The notes below the pieces were generated by a model. The model was given only the letters and a program-made list of their open reading frames with translations. It had not been told where the DNA came from and did no database searches. A DNA stretch of 64,000 bases, from positions 124,001-188,000 of the forward strand of contig NZ_JBHTBN010000005.1 of NCBI RefSeq assembly GCF_042664795.1, in the 5' to 3' direction. This document shows, one piece after another, positions 9,628 to 18,827 of the stretch. This DNA is from Jejudonia soesokkakensis. Its GTDB lineage: Bacteria; Bacteroidota; Bacteroidia; Flavobacteriales; Flavobacteriaceae. Position 1 is the stretch's first letter. Each line of letters begins with the position of its first letter. A program made the position numbers and the translations under genes.

Positions 9628-11325
9628 TTAAAATTTAGAAGAAAAACTAATGTGTATTTTTGAATTTGAAAAATTAAAAACTTGATTCTCAGAACGCCCG
9701 TTCGCAAAATTCAGCTTAAAAAGACCAGACTTTGAATTAATCCCCAATCCAATACCAAAGCTAAAAAGGTTTTGTTTTATATTAATTACAGCGTTTTCAA
9801 AATATCCAAGGTCAATAATGCTATGTAAATATAGATTTGGAGAAAATTGATAGCGGTATTCTGTGTTTAAAATGCTAAAAAGAGAAGCGTCAATACTATT
9901 CTCATCAAACCCTCTAATACTGTTAATTCCTCCAAATCTAAATAATTCATTCGTAAAATAGGAGTTTGTCGATAACAAGCTACTGGAGCTCTTTATAAAA
10001 ATAGAGTTTGAATAATTAAGATTAAAAATAGTGGACGCTGTAATGCTAAATCGTAATTGGTTTTCTTTTTCTTGTTGAAAATTTCTTCTTCCTATTTCAC
10101 TTTCAAGACTTGCAAAGCTCTTATTTGGAAATAAACTGCTCTGTTGTCCTTTAAAATAAGTAATACCTGTAATAATAAAGTTTGAGGTGTAGTCTTCGAT
10201 AGGGGTTGTAGTGGGTGTGGTTTCTCTAAGGTTGCTGGACTCGTAGAATTTATATCCTATATATGAGTTTGATCTTGGATTTATTTGATAGGTTACCTTG
10301 GCTAGTTGATTTGTGGTAACAAAAGTGCTGTCTCTCTTAAATATTTTTAAGCCTGCGCCTAGTCCAAACGGACTTTTAAAAAGGTAGGGCAGGTCTGTCG
10401 ATGCTTCAAAATTGACCTGCTCTTTTCCATCTGCTTTATAATTTATACGGAGATGCTCTCCAAAATTTAAATTGTTATTTAAAACAATGTCAAGATATCC
10501 ATTGAATTCAAGTTTTTGGGTATCCTCGTTAGTTGCAAAACCCAATATGCCATCAAAGGTGTTGTTGGTTTGTTTTTCCAGGTAAAAATACACAGTAGTA
10601 GAATCTTTTTTGAAAAGAACTTCTGGTTCTTTTAGGGTAGTCACAAATCCAAGATTGTTGAGCGATTGATTTTGATCTAAGATTTTTTTTCTACTGAAAG
10701 TTTTTCCTTTCCTTACACCAGCATAATATTTTATAAAGGATATAGGGAATTTTTCGTATCCTTTGACGATAATTTCGTCAACTATCCTTTTAACTCCAGA
10801 ATCAATATGTAAGGTTGCAGTGAGTGTGGAGGTGTTTTCAATTTCTAGTTCTGAAAGCCTTATTCTAGAAAATGCGTTCCCCTGATTTGTTTTTAAGGTG
10901 TTCAATTTCTGAAGGGTAATTGCTGTTAGTTCGTAAGGGAGGATGAAATAATCCTCGTAAATTTCTGAAGTAACTTGTTGTAATTCTTTTTTGGAAATAT
11001 CAGTTTCAGAAAAGTACACCTTAATATACTGATATTTGTTTCCTAGAAAATACCTTGCTGTAAAAACACTGTCATTTTTTTTCTGAAAGTTTCTAAGTAC
11101 GCTTTCTATGTATCCTATGCGTTGTAGTCTTGTCGCAATAGAGTCTGCTTCGGATTTTACACTGCTTACATCCGGATGATTCTCTACAAACTGAATCGAA
11201 TCTTTTAAGGATTCAGAAATACTTATCTCGCCTTTAATTTCTAAGGTAAATTTCTGTGCAAAACTTTCCGAAGAAAAAATCGTATATATATTAAGGTATA
11301 AAAATATGTAGAAAATTAACTTCAA
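9628..11325 (-). CDS. Omp85/BamA-TamA family outer membrane protein (surface antigen D15-like)
   Basis: 565 aa, close to TamA in size and much shorter than BamA. A signal peptide ends near residue 23 (SSESFAQ), POTRA-like segments occupy roughly residues 60-250, and a 16-strand-type barrel fills the C-terminal half. The Omp85 loop-6 signature RGF is present as SIRGFDENS, and the last residues SFSSKF fit a barrel end. Members of this superfamily insert or translocate proteins at the outer membrane. TTG is the start codon: no ATG precedes the signal peptide. The gene stands alone, divergent from the ribosomal cluster. Whether it is a TamA equivalent or another Omp85 protein cannot be decided here. 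Confidence 0.8.
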   Translation of the reverse strand: MKLIFYIFLYLNIYTIFSSESFAQKFTLEIKGEISISESLKDSIQFVENHPDVSSVKSEADSIATRLQRIGYIESVLRNFQKKNDSVFTARYFLGNKYQYIKVYFSETDISKKELQQVTSEIYEDYFILPYELTAITLQKLNTLKTNQGNAFSRIRLSELEIENTSTLTATLHIDSGVKRIVDEIIVKGYEKFPISFIKYYAGVRKGKTFSRKKILDQNQSLNNLGFVTTLKEPEVLFKKDSTTVYFYLEKQTNNTFDGILGFATNEDTQKLEFNGYLDIVLNNNLNFGEHLRINYKADGKEQVNFEASTDLPYLFKSPFGLGAGLKIFKRDSTFVTTNQLAKVTYQINPRSNSYIGYKFYESSNLRETTPTTTPIEDYTSNFIITGITYFKGQQSSLFPNKSFASLESEIGRRNFQQEKENQLRFSITASTIFNLNYSNSIFIKSSSSLLSTNSYFTNELFRFGGINSIRGFDENSIDASLFSILNTEYRYQFSPNLYLHSIIDLGYFENAVINIKQNLFSFGIGLGINSKSGLFKLNFANGRSENQVFNFSNSKIHISFSSKF

Positions 11326-11424
11326 AAAGCGTTCTTTTAATGCTGTAAAACTAACGTTTAAACGGGTATTTTAATATACAGATGATAGGTTTATTAAAAA
11401 GTTTGTAAAATAAATCAGATAGGG

Positions 11425-11455
11425 TTTGAATAATTAAATAAATGTTCTATTTTTG
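11425..11455 (+). promoter_or_regulatory. Promoter of the rpsL ribosomal super-operon
   Basis: Near-ideal Bacteroidetes housekeeping promoter: TTTG at 11425-11428, a 19-nt spacer and TAttTTTG at 11448-11455. Transcription should start near 11461, giving a leader of about 50 nt before rpsL. Confidence 0.8.
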
Positions 11456-11509
11456 CACGCCCTATTTAGAGGGAAATTAATAGTAATTAAAGTATAACAA
11501 GGATATTAT

Positions 11510-11884
11510 ATGCCAACTATTTCACAATTAGTACGAAAAGGAAGAGCCAAAATAACCAAGAAGAGTAAATCGGCTGCTTTAGATTCGTGCCCGCAACGCC
11601 GCGGTGTGTGTACGCGTGTATATACCACTACTCCTAAGAAACCAAACTCTGCGATGCGTAAAGTAGCGCGTGTTAGGTTAACAAACGGAAAAGAGGTAAA
11701 CGCATACATCGGAGGTGAGGGACACAACCTACAAGAGCACTCGATAGTATTGGTTAGAGGTGGAAGGGTTAAAGATTTGCCTGGAGTTAGATATCATATC
11801 GTTCGTGGAGCTTTAGACACCGCTGGTGTAGAAGGAAGAACACAACGTAGGTCTAAGTATGGTGCAAAACGCCCTAAGAAGTAA
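11510..11884 (+). CDS. rpsL: 30S ribosomal protein S12
   Basis: uS12, 124 aa, full length; it sits in the decoding centre and controls translational accuracy. The loop TTPKKPNSAMRK (Lys43) and RVKDLPGVRYH (Lys88) are intact. These are the usual streptomycin-resistance positions and carry wild-type residues. It is the first gene of the cluster, driven by the promoter at 11425-11455 and 23 nt before rpsG. Confidence 0.98.
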   Translation: MPTISQLVRKGRAKITKKSKSAALDSCPQRRGVCTRVYTTTPKKPNSAMRKVARVRLTNGKEVNAYIGGEGHNLQEHSIVLVRGGRVKDLPGVRYHIVRGALDTAGVEGRTQRRSKYGAKRPKK

Positions 11885-11907
11885 TTAAAAACTTTTAAAG
11901 AGAAGAC

Positions 11908-12384
11908 ATGAGAAAAAGAGCAGCCAAGAAAAGACCGCTTTTGCCAGATCCAAGGTTTAACGACCAATTAGTAACACGTTTTGTGAATAACATGATGTGG
12001 GATGGTAAAAAATCGGTGGCTTTCAAAGTTTTCTACGATGCAATTGACATTGTAGAAGAGAAAAAAACAGACGAAGAAAAAACAGGTTTAGAACTGTGGA
12101 AAGATGCATTGTCTAATGTAATGCCTCACGTAGAAGTTCGTAGTCGTAGAGTTGGAGGGGCTACTTTCCAGATTCCTATGCAAATTCGTGCAGACCGTAA
12201 GATTTCTACCGCTATGAAGTGGTTGATTGGATATGCAAGAAAGCGTAACGAAAAATCGATGGCGCAAAAGCTGGCTTCAGAAATTTTAGCAGCAGCTAAA
12301 GAAGAAGGTGCTGCTGTTAAGAAGCGTACAGATACCCACAAAATGGCCGAAGCAAATAAAGCATTCTCACATTTCAGATTCTAA
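11908..12384 (+). CDS. rpsG: 30S ribosomal protein S7
   Basis: uS7, 158 aa, the primary assembly protein of the 30S head. It begins MRKRAAKKRPLLPDPRF and has the conserved VEVRSRRVGGATFQIP segment and the end MAEANKAFSHFRF. It lies between rpsL and fusA in the usual str-operon order, 3 nt before fusA, so translation is probably coupled. Confidence 0.98.
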   Translation: MRKRAAKKRPLLPDPRFNDQLVTRFVNNMMWDGKKSVAFKVFYDAIDIVEEKKTDEEKTGLELWKDALSNVMPHVEVRSRRVGGATFQIPMQIRADRKISTAMKWLIGYARKRNEKSMAQKLASEILAAAKEEGAAVKKRTDTHKMAEANKAFSHFRF

Positions 12385-12387
12385 AAA

Positions 12388-14520
12388 ATGGCACAAAGAG
12401 ATTTAAAATTCACAAGAAATATAGGTATTGCTGCGCATATTGATGCTGGTAAAACCACAACAACAGAACGTATTCTTTACTATACGGGTGTAAGTCACAA
12501 GATTGGTGAGGTACACGATGGTGCTGCTACGATGGACTGGATGGAGCAAGAGCAGGAAAGAGGTATTACCATTACTTCGGCTGCAACCACCTGCACGTGG
12601 AAGTTTCCATTGGAAAATGCAGAGCCAACCCCTGAAACTAAAGATTACCACTTTAATATTATCGATACTCCTGGTCACGTAGATTTTACTGTAGAGGTAA
12701 ACAGATCTTTACGAGTTTTGGACGGATTGGTGTTCCTTTTTAGTGCGGTAGATGGTGTAGAGCCACAGTCTGAAACGAACTGGAGACTTGCAGATAATTA
12801 CAAAGTGCCACGTATTGGGTTTGTAAACAAAATGGATCGTCAAGGATCCAACTTTTTGGCTGTATGTCAACAAGTAAAAGATATGTTGAAGTCTAATGCT
12901 GTGCCAATCGTTTTAAATATTGGTGATGAAGTAGATTTTAAAGGAATTATTGACCTTGTAAAAAACCGTGCTATTGTTTGGCACGATGAAACACAAGGGG
13001 CTACATTTGATGTAATCGATATTCCTGAAGATATGAAGGCTGAAGCTCGTAAATACAGAGCGATGCTTATCGAAGAGGTGGCAACGTATGATGAAAACCT
13101 TTTAGAGAAGTTCATGGAAGATGAAGACTCTATTACTGAAGAAGAGGTGCATGCTGCACTTCGTGCTGCAGTAATGGATATGGCAATTATTCCAATGATT
13201 TGCGGATCTGCATTTAAAAATAAAGGAGTACAATTCCTGTTAGATGCAGTATGTCGTTACTTGCCTTCTCCTGTAGATAAAGAAGGTATTGTAGGAGTTA
13301 ATCCAGATACTGAAGAAAAAGAATTACGTAAGCCTGATGTAACTGCGCCATTTGCAGCATTAGCATTTAAGATTGCAACCGATCCTTTTGTAGGGCGTTT
13401 GGCTTTCTTCCGTGCGTATTCTGGACGTTTGGATGCAGGTTCATATATTTTGAACAATCGTTCAGGAAAAAAAGAACGTATTTCTCGTATTTACCAAATG
13501 CACTCTAATAAACAAAATGCTATTGATTATATCGAAGCAGGTGATATTGGAGCAGCAGTAGGATTTAAAGACATTAAGACTGGAGATACAATGTCTGATG
13601 AAAAACATCCAATCGTACTTGAGTCCATGGACTTCCCAGATCCAGTAATTGGTATCGCAGTAGAGCCTAAGACAAAGGCAGATGTTGATAAATTAGGTAT
13701 GGCGTTAGGAAAGCTTGCTGAAGAAGATCCAACATTTACAGTACGTACAGATGAAGCTTCAGGACAGACAATTATTTCTGGAATGGGTGAGCTTCACTTA
13801 GATATTATTGTAGACAGATTAAGACGTGAGTTCAAGGTTGAAGTTAACCAAGGACAACCACAGGTAGAGTACAAAGAAGCGATTACCAGACGTGCTGAGC
13901 ACAGAGAGGTATATAAAAAGCAATCAGGTGGTCGTGGTAAATTTGCTGATATCGTATTTACATTAGAGCCAGCTGAAGAAGGTGCTGAAGGGTTAATCTT
14001 CGAATCTGCTATCAAAGGTGGTAATGTTCCTAAAGAATTTATTCCTTCAGTAGAGAAAGGATTTAAAATGGCAATGGTTAATGGACCGTTGGCAGGATAT
14101 GAAGTAGACTCTATGAAAGTGACATTGACAGATGGTTCGTACCATGATGTCGATTCAGATCAACTTTCGTTTGAGCTTGCTGCAAAACTAGGATTTAAAG
14201 CTGCGGCTAAAGCTGCTAAAGCTGTGATCATGGAGCCTATCATGAAGCTGGAAGTTATAACTCCAGAAGAAAATATGGGTGACATTGTAGGAGACTTAAA
14301 CCGAAGAAGAGGACAGGTAAGTGACATGGGTGATAGAGCGGGTGCTAAAACTGTAAAAGCAACTGTACCATTATCTGAAATGTTTGGTTACGTAACAACG
14401 CTACGTACACTATCTTCAGGTAGAGCAACATCAACAATGGAATTTTCACACTATGCAGAAACACCTTCAAATATTTCTGAAGAAGTGATCGCTGCAGCAA
14501 GAGGAACCGCTAACGATTAA
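12388..14520 (+). CDS. fusA: Elongation factor G
   Basis: Translocation GTPase, 710 aa, with all G motifs: AHIDAGKTTTTERILYYTG (P-loop), ERGITI, DTPGHVDF, NKMDR and the later GSAF. Domain IV has the conserved Gly-rich loop QSGGRGKFADI. The length and the long domain IV fit canonical EF-G rather than a tetracycline-protection protein. It follows rpsG by 3 nt. In many bacteria tuf would come next; here rpsJ follows directly. Confidence 0.98.
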   Translation: MAQRDLKFTRNIGIAAHIDAGKTTTTERILYYTGVSHKIGEVHDGAATMDWMEQEQERGITITSAATTCTWKFPLENAEPTPETKDYHFNIIDTPGHVDFTVEVNRSLRVLDGLVFLFSAVDGVEPQSETNWRLADNYKVPRIGFVNKMDRQGSNFLAVCQQVKDMLKSNAVPIVLNIGDEVDFKGIIDLVKNRAIVWHDETQGATFDVIDIPEDMKAEARKYRAMLIEEVATYDENLLEKFMEDEDSITEEEVHAALRAAVMDMAIIPMICGSAFKNKGVQFLLDAVCRYLPSPVDKEGIVGVNPDTEEKELRKPDVTAPFAALAFKIATDPFVGRLAFFRAYSGRLDAGSYILNNRSGKKERISRIYQMHSNKQNAIDYIEAGDIGAAVGFKDIKTGDTMSDEKHPIVLESMDFPDPVIGIAVEPKTKADVDKLGMALGKLAEEDPTFTVRTDEASGQTIISGMGELHLDIIVDRLRREFKVEVNQGQPQVEYKEAITRRAEHREVYKKQSGGRGKFADIVFTLEPAEEGAEGLIFESAIKGGNVPKEFIPSVEKGFKMAMVNGPLAGYEVDSMKVTLTDGSYHDVDSDQLSFELAAKLGFKAAAKAAKAVIMEPIMKLEVITPEENMGDIVGDLNRRRGQVSDMGDRAGAKTVKATVPLSEMFGYVTTLRTLSSGRATSTMEFSHYAETPSNISEEVIAAARGTAND

Positions 14521-14531
14521 TAATTTCAGCT

Positions 14532-14837
14532 ATGAGTCAAAAAATAAGAATTAAATTAAAATCTTACGATCATAATTTAGTAGACAAATCTGCTGAAAAA
14601 ATCGTTAAGACCGTAAAGAGTACAGGTGCAGTAGTAACGGGTCCAATCCCATTACCAACTCATAAAAAGATTTTTACTGTATTGCGTTCACCACACGTAA
14701 ATAAGAAGAGTAGAGAGCAATTTCAATTATCATCTTACAAGAGGTTATTGGATATCTATAGTTCTTCATCTAAGACGATTGATGCTCTAATGAAATTAGA
14801 GTTGCCAAGTGGAGTAGAAGTAGAGATCAAAGTGTAA
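14532..14837 (+). CDS. rpsJ: 30S ribosomal protein S10
   Basis: uS10, 101 aa, part of the 30S head and (as NusE) of antitermination complexes. Conserved KIRIKLKSYDHNLVDKSAEKI and GPIPLPTHKKIFTVLRSPHVNKKSREQF are present. It lies 11 nt after fusA, joining the str and S10 operons, and is followed by an unusually long structured gap of 159 nt before rplC. Confidence 0.97.
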   Translation: MSQKIRIKLKSYDHNLVDKSAEKIVKTVKSTGAVVTGPIPLPTHKKIFTVLRSPHVNKKSREQFQLSSYKRLLDIYSSSSKTIDALMKLELPSGVEVEIKV

Positions 14838-14841
14838 TTGC

Positions 14842-14969
14842 TTTCCGAAGCAATTCGGAAGACATGTCCTGAGCTGCGTGCGAAGGAAAAACGGAAACAA
14901 AATAACATTCGGGGTCGAATTTATTTTGGCCCCGTTTGATTTTAAATAAAGATAAGGCCGAGAATCGGC
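14842..14969 (+). ncRNA. Structured intergenic leader between rpsJ and rplC (candidate r-protein leader/attenuator)
   Basis: Three hairpins are visible: TTCCGAA-gcaa-TTCGGAA (14843-14860), CGGGGTC / GGCCCCG with an 11-nt loop (14910-14934, followed by TTTGATTTTA, so attenuator-like), and GCCGA-gaa-TCGGC (14957-14969). A palindrome GACATGTC sits at 14861-14868. Most neighbouring genes in the cluster are separated by fewer than 25 nt, so a structured 159-nt gap suggests regulation of the L3-L4-L23 group. In other bacteria L4 regulates the S10 operon through an mRNA leader; applying this here is inference. Confidence 0.45.
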
Positions 14970-14996
14970 ACATTAATAATTAATAAATAAATAATT

Positions 14997-15608
14997 ATGT
15001 CTGGGTTAATTGGAAGAAAGATAGGGATGACCAGCATCTTTGACGAAAAAGGAAAGAATATTCCTTGTACCGTTATAGAGTGTGGGCCCTGTGTTGTTAC
15101 CCAAGTCAGAACCAAAGAGGTTGACGGGTACGAAGCTCTTCAACTTGGTTTCGATGACAAAAAGACTGCTACAAAAGCTGCTGAAGGGCATGCGAAAAAA
15201 GCAGGAACCGTTGCAAAACGTAAAGTCGCCGAATTCCAAGGATTTGAAGAAAAATTTAAATTAGGTGATACAATCACTGTAGATCATTTTTCTGAAGGTG
15301 AATTTGTAGATGTTTCTGCAACAAGTAAAGGAAAAGGATTTCAAGGGGTTGTTAAACGTCACGGTTTTGGTGGTGTAGGTCAAGCTACTCACGGTCAACA
15401 TAACCGTTTAAGAGCGCCAGGTTCTATTGGTGCAGCATCATATCCTGCAAGAGTATTTAAGGGAATGAAGATGGCTGGCCAAATGGGGAACGAAAAGGTG
15501 AAAGTTGAAAATTTAAGAGTTTTAAAAGTAGTTTCAGATAAGAACCTACTTGTTGTTAAGGGCTGTGTTCCTGGGCATAAAAACGCTTATGTAATGATTC
15601 AGAAATAA
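14997..15608 (+). CDS. rplC: 50S ribosomal protein L3
   Basis: uL3, 203 aa. It begins MSGLIGRKIGMTSIFDEKGK and has the conserved loop GQATHGQHNRLRAPGSIG that reaches towards the peptidyl transferase centre. The stop overlaps the rplD start by one base (TAATG), indicating coupled translation. Confidence 0.97.
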   Translation: MSGLIGRKIGMTSIFDEKGKNIPCTVIECGPCVVTQVRTKEVDGYEALQLGFDDKKTATKAAEGHAKKAGTVAKRKVAEFQGFEEKFKLGDTITVDHFSEGEFVDVSATSKGKGFQGVVKRHGFGGVGQATHGQHNRLRAPGSIGAASYPARVFKGMKMAGQMGNEKVKVENLRVLKVVSDKNLLVVKGCVPGHKNAYVMIQK

Positions 15609-16237
15609 TGAAGGTAGCTGTATTAGATATTAACGGAAAAGACACAGGTAGAAAGGTTGAACTTTCTAAAGAGGTGTTTGGGATTGAGCCTAATAATCAC
15701 GCTGTTTATCTTGATGTGAAGCAATATCTTGCAAATCAACGTCAGGGAACGCATAAAGCGAAAGAGCGTGCAGAAATCACTGGTTCAACCAGAAAGATTA
15801 AGAAACAAAAAGGAACTGGTACTGCCCGAGCGGGAAGTATTAAGTCTGGTTTATTTAAAGGTGGTGGACGTATGTTTGGTCCTAGACCAAGGAACTACTC
15901 CTTTAAATTAAATAAGAACCTGAAGCGTTTGGCTCGTAAATCTGCATTGACGATGAAGGCAAATGACAAGGCAATTGTAGTGATTGAAGACTTAAATTTT
16001 GAGGCTCCAAAAACAAAGAATTTTACCTCAGTTTTAAAGACTTTAGGGCTTGAGAATAAAAAATCTCTATTTGTGTTGGGAGAGACAAATAATAATGTAT
16101 ATTTGTCTTCGCGAAATTTGAAAGGCACTGAAGTTGTAAAAAACTCAGAATTAAGCACTTACAAAATTTTACATGCAAATAGTGTTGTGCTATTTGAAGG
16201 TTCTTTGGAAGGAATTGAAGCAAACTTAAGTAAATAG
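15608..16237 (+). CDS. rplD: 50S ribosomal protein L4
   Basis: uL4, 209 aa, lining the exit tunnel. The extended loop KQKGTGTARAGSIKSGLFKG and GGRMFGPRPRNYSFKLNK are conserved. In enterobacteria L4 is the autoregulator of the S10 operon, which is relevant to the structured gap upstream of rplC. Starts within the rplC stop codon. Confidence 0.97.
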   Translation: MKVAVLDINGKDTGRKVELSKEVFGIEPNNHAVYLDVKQYLANQRQGTHKAKERAEITGSTRKIKKQKGTGTARAGSIKSGLFKGGGRMFGPRPRNYSFKLNKNLKRLARKSALTMKANDKAIVVIEDLNFEAPKTKNFTSVLKTLGLENKKSLFVLGETNNNVYLSSRNLKGTEVVKNSELSTYKILHANSVVLFEGSLEGIEANLSK

Positions 16238-16244
16238 AAACGAG

Positions 16245-16541
16245 ATGAGTATCTTAATAAAACCTATAATTACGGAAAAAGCCACTAGAGATGCAGAAGA
16301 TAATAATGTCTTCGGATTTATAGTGAACCCAAAGGCGAATAAGGTAGAAATCAAGAAAGCGGTTGAAGCCACTTACGAAGTTTCTGTAGAAAAAGTTCGC
16401 ACAATAAATGTCCGCCCTAATAGAAAGACCCGTTATACAAAAACAGGTGTTCAAACTGGTAAAACAAATGCTTACAAAAAAGCAATTGTACAGGTGGCGG
16501 AAGGTGATACAATTGATTTTTACAACAATTTGCAAGATTAA
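16245..16541 (+). CDS. rplW: 50S ribosomal protein L23
   Basis: uL23, 98 aa, at the tunnel exit and docking site for trigger factor and SRP. Begins MSILIKPIITEKATRDAE; the core NKVEIKKAVEATYEVSVEKV is conserved. Seven nt after rplD. Confidence 0.97.
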   Translation: MSILIKPIITEKATRDAEDNNVFGFIVNPKANKVEIKKAVEATYEVSVEKVRTINVRPNRKTRYTKTGVQTGKTNAYKKAIVQVAEGDTIDFYNNLQD

Positions 16542-16562
16542 ATTGCAATAAATTAGACACAA

Positions 16563-17387
16563 ATGTCAGTAAGAAAATTAAAACCCATCACCCCAGGTCA
16601 GCGTTTTAGAGTTGTAAATGGTTTTGACGCCATTACAACTGATAAGCCGGAGAAAAGTTTATTAGCTCCGAATAAGAGATCTGGTGGTAGAAACAGTCAA
16701 GGTAAAATGACCATGCGCTATATTGGTGGTGGTCATAAGAAGAAATATCGAATTATCGATTTTAAGCGTGACAAAGCAGGTATTCCTGCAACCGTTGCGA
16801 CTATAGAATATGATCCAAACCGTACTGCTTTTATAGCGTTAGTAAATTACCAAGATGGTGAGAAACGCTACGTTATAGCTCAAAACGGACTTCAGGTTGG
16901 TCAAAATATTGTTTCTGGTGAGAGCACTGCTCCTGAGATTGGAAACGCAATGGCCTTAGCCAATATTCCATTAGGTACAATTATTTCTTGTATAGAATTA
17001 CGTCCAGGTCAGGGTGCTGTTTTAGCGCGTAGTGCTGGAGCTTTTGCACAGTTAATGGCAAGGGATGGTAAATATGCAACAGTAAAATTACCATCAGGTG
17101 AAACTCGCTTAGTATTGGCTACATGTATGGCAACTGTTGGTGCTGTTTCAAACAGTGATCATCAATTACTTGTATCTGGTAAGGCAGGTAGATCTAGATG
17201 GTTAGGAAGAAGACCACGTACAAGACCAGTAGTGATGAACCCTGTAGATCACCCAATGGGTGGTGGTGAAGGAAAGTCTTCTGGAGGTCACCCACGCTCT
17301 AGAAACGGTATTCCTGCGAAAGGATACAGAACCCGTACTAGAACAAAACAGAGTAATAAATACATTATCGAACGTAGAAAGAAATAA
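16563..17387 (+). CDS. rplB: 50S ribosomal protein L2
   Basis: uL2, 274 aa, near the peptidyl transferase centre. The conserved C-terminal VMNPVDHPMGGGEGKSSGG contains the functionally important His. N-terminal KPITPGQRF and GGGHKKKYRIIDFKR are typical. Confidence 0.98.
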   Translation: MSVRKLKPITPGQRFRVVNGFDAITTDKPEKSLLAPNKRSGGRNSQGKMTMRYIGGGHKKKYRIIDFKRDKAGIPATVATIEYDPNRTAFIALVNYQDGEKRYVIAQNGLQVGQNIVSGESTAPEIGNAMALANIPLGTIISCIELRPGQGAVLARSAGAFAQLMARDGKYATVKLPSGETRLVLATCMATVGAVSNSDHQLLVSGKAGRSRWLGRRPRTRPVVMNPVDHPMGGGEGKSSGGHPRSRNGIPAKGYRTRTRTKQSNKYIIERRKK

Positions 17388-17390
17388 GCT

Positions 17391-17669
17391 ATGGCAAGAT
17401 CGTTAAAAAAAGGACCGTACGTTCACTTTAAGTTGGATAAGAAGGTACAGCAAAATGTAGAGTCAAATAAGAAGACTGTGATCAAAACTTGGTCAAGAGC
17501 TTCAATGATTACTCCAGATTTTGTTGGACAAACCATCGCAGTTCATAATGGGAGACAGTTTGTCCCTGTATATGTTACTGAGAATATGGTAGGACATAAA
17601 CTAGGAGAATTTTCACCTACAAGATCATTCCGTGGTCACGCAGGTGCCAAAAATAAAGGTAAAAAATAA
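17391..17669 (+). CDS. rpsS: 30S ribosomal protein S19
   Basis: uS19, 92 aa, in the 30S head. Conserved ARSLKKGPYV, TWSRASMITPDFVG and LGEFSPTRSFRGH. Three nt after rplB. Confidence 0.98.
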   Translation: MARSLKKGPYVHFKLDKKVQQNVESNKKTVIKTWSRASMITPDFVGQTIAVHNGRQFVPVYVTENMVGHKLGEFSPTRSFRGHAGAKNKGKK

Positions 17670-17675
17670 TAGGCC

Positions 17676-18083
17676 ATGGGAGTTCGTAAAAGAGAAAGAG
17701 CAGAAGCAATCAAGGAAGCAAAGAAGACACAATACTTTGCTAAGTTGAATAACTGCCCTACATCACCAAGAAAAATGCGCTTAATGGCGGATTTAGTTAG
17801 AGGTGAGAAAGTAGATAAAGCACTTAACTTATTAAGATTTAGTTCGAAAGAAGCTTCAATACGTTTAGAGAAACTCGTATTGTCTGCAATCGCAAACTGG
17901 CAAGCTAAAAATGAAGATGCTTCATTAGAAGATGCAGATCTTTTTATTAAGGAAATCCGAGTGGATGGAGGAACGATGTTAAAAAGACTTCGTCCAGCAC
18001 CACAAGGTCGTGCACACAGAATTAGAAAACGCTCTAATCACGTAACAGTGGTTTTAGGAGCTAACGATAACACACAAAGCTAG
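17676..18083 (+). CDS. rplV: 50S ribosomal protein L22
   Basis: uL22, 135 aa, slightly longer than the roughly 110-aa E. coli form because of a charged N-terminal extension (MGVRKRERAEAIKEAKK) before the core NNCPTSPRKMRLMADLVRG. The tunnel beta-hairpin GGTMLKRLRPAPQGRAHRI is intact. Confidence 0.97.
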   Translation: MGVRKRERAEAIKEAKKTQYFAKLNNCPTSPRKMRLMADLVRGEKVDKALNLLRFSSKEASIRLEKLVLSAIANWQAKNEDASLEDADLFIKEIRVDGGTMLKRLRPAPQGRAHRIRKRSNHVTVVLGANDNTQS

Positions 18084-18087
18084 ATAA

Positions 18088-18807
18088 ATGGGACAGAAGA
18101 CAAATCCAATCGGGAATCGCCTGGGAATTATCAGAGGATGGGAATCTAACTGGTACGGAGGGAACGACTACGGTGATAAACTTGCCGAAGACGACAAGAT
18201 TAGAAAATATGTTCACGCTCGTTTAAGTAAAGCAAGTGTGTCTAGAGTAATTATTGAGCGTACGCTTAAACTTGTAACCGTTACTATCACAACGGCTCGT
18301 CCAGGTATCATTATTGGTAAAGGCGGTCAAGAGGTAGATAAGTTAAAAGAAGAGCTTAAGAAAATTACTGGTAAAGAAGTACAGATCAATATCCATGAGA
18401 TTAAAAGACCTGAGCTTGATGCATTTTTAGTAGGAGCTAGTGTTGCAAGACAAATTGAAAACAGAATTTCATATCGTCGTGCAATAAAAATGGCAATTGC
18501 TGCAGCAATGCGTATGAATGCAGAGGGAATTAAAATACAAATCTCAGGGCGTCTTAATGGTGCTGAAATGGCACGAAGTGAGTCGTACAAAGATGGTCGT
18601 ATTCCTTTATCAACATTTAGAGCCGATATAGACTATGCTTTAGTTGAGGCACACACTACGTATGGTAGATTGGGTGTTAAAGTATGGATCATGAAAGGTG
18701 AAGTATATGGAAAAAGAGAACTTTCTCCACTTGTTGGCTTAGCTAAAAAAGGTGGAAAAGGGAATTCTGGTCGAGGTGGTAATAAATCACGTCGTAACAG
18801 AAAGTAA
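18088..18807 (+). CDS. rpsC: 30S ribosomal protein S3
   Basis: uS3, 239 aa, at the mRNA entry site. Starts MGQKTNPIGNRLGIIRGW; the KH domain motif GIIIGKGGQEVDKLKEEL and the C-terminal GRLGVKVWIMKGEVYGKRE are conserved. The tail is Gly/Lys/Arg rich. Confidence 0.98.
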   Translation: MGQKTNPIGNRLGIIRGWESNWYGGNDYGDKLAEDDKIRKYVHARLSKASVSRVIIERTLKLVTVTITTARPGIIIGKGGQEVDKLKEELKKITGKEVQINIHEIKRPELDAFLVGASVARQIENRISYRRAIKMAIAAAMRMNAEGIKIQISGRLNGAEMARSESYKDGRIPLSTFRADIDYALVEAHTTYGRLGVKVWIMKGEVYGKRELSPLVGLAKKGGKGNSGRGGNKSRRNRK

Positions 18808-18827
18808 TTTTTTAAAGAAAACAGAAG

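Noticed and set aside
12388..14520. Tetracycline-resistance ribosomal protection protein instead of EF-G
   Set aside because: Length, domain motifs and location between rpsG and rpsJ are those of the housekeeping fusA.
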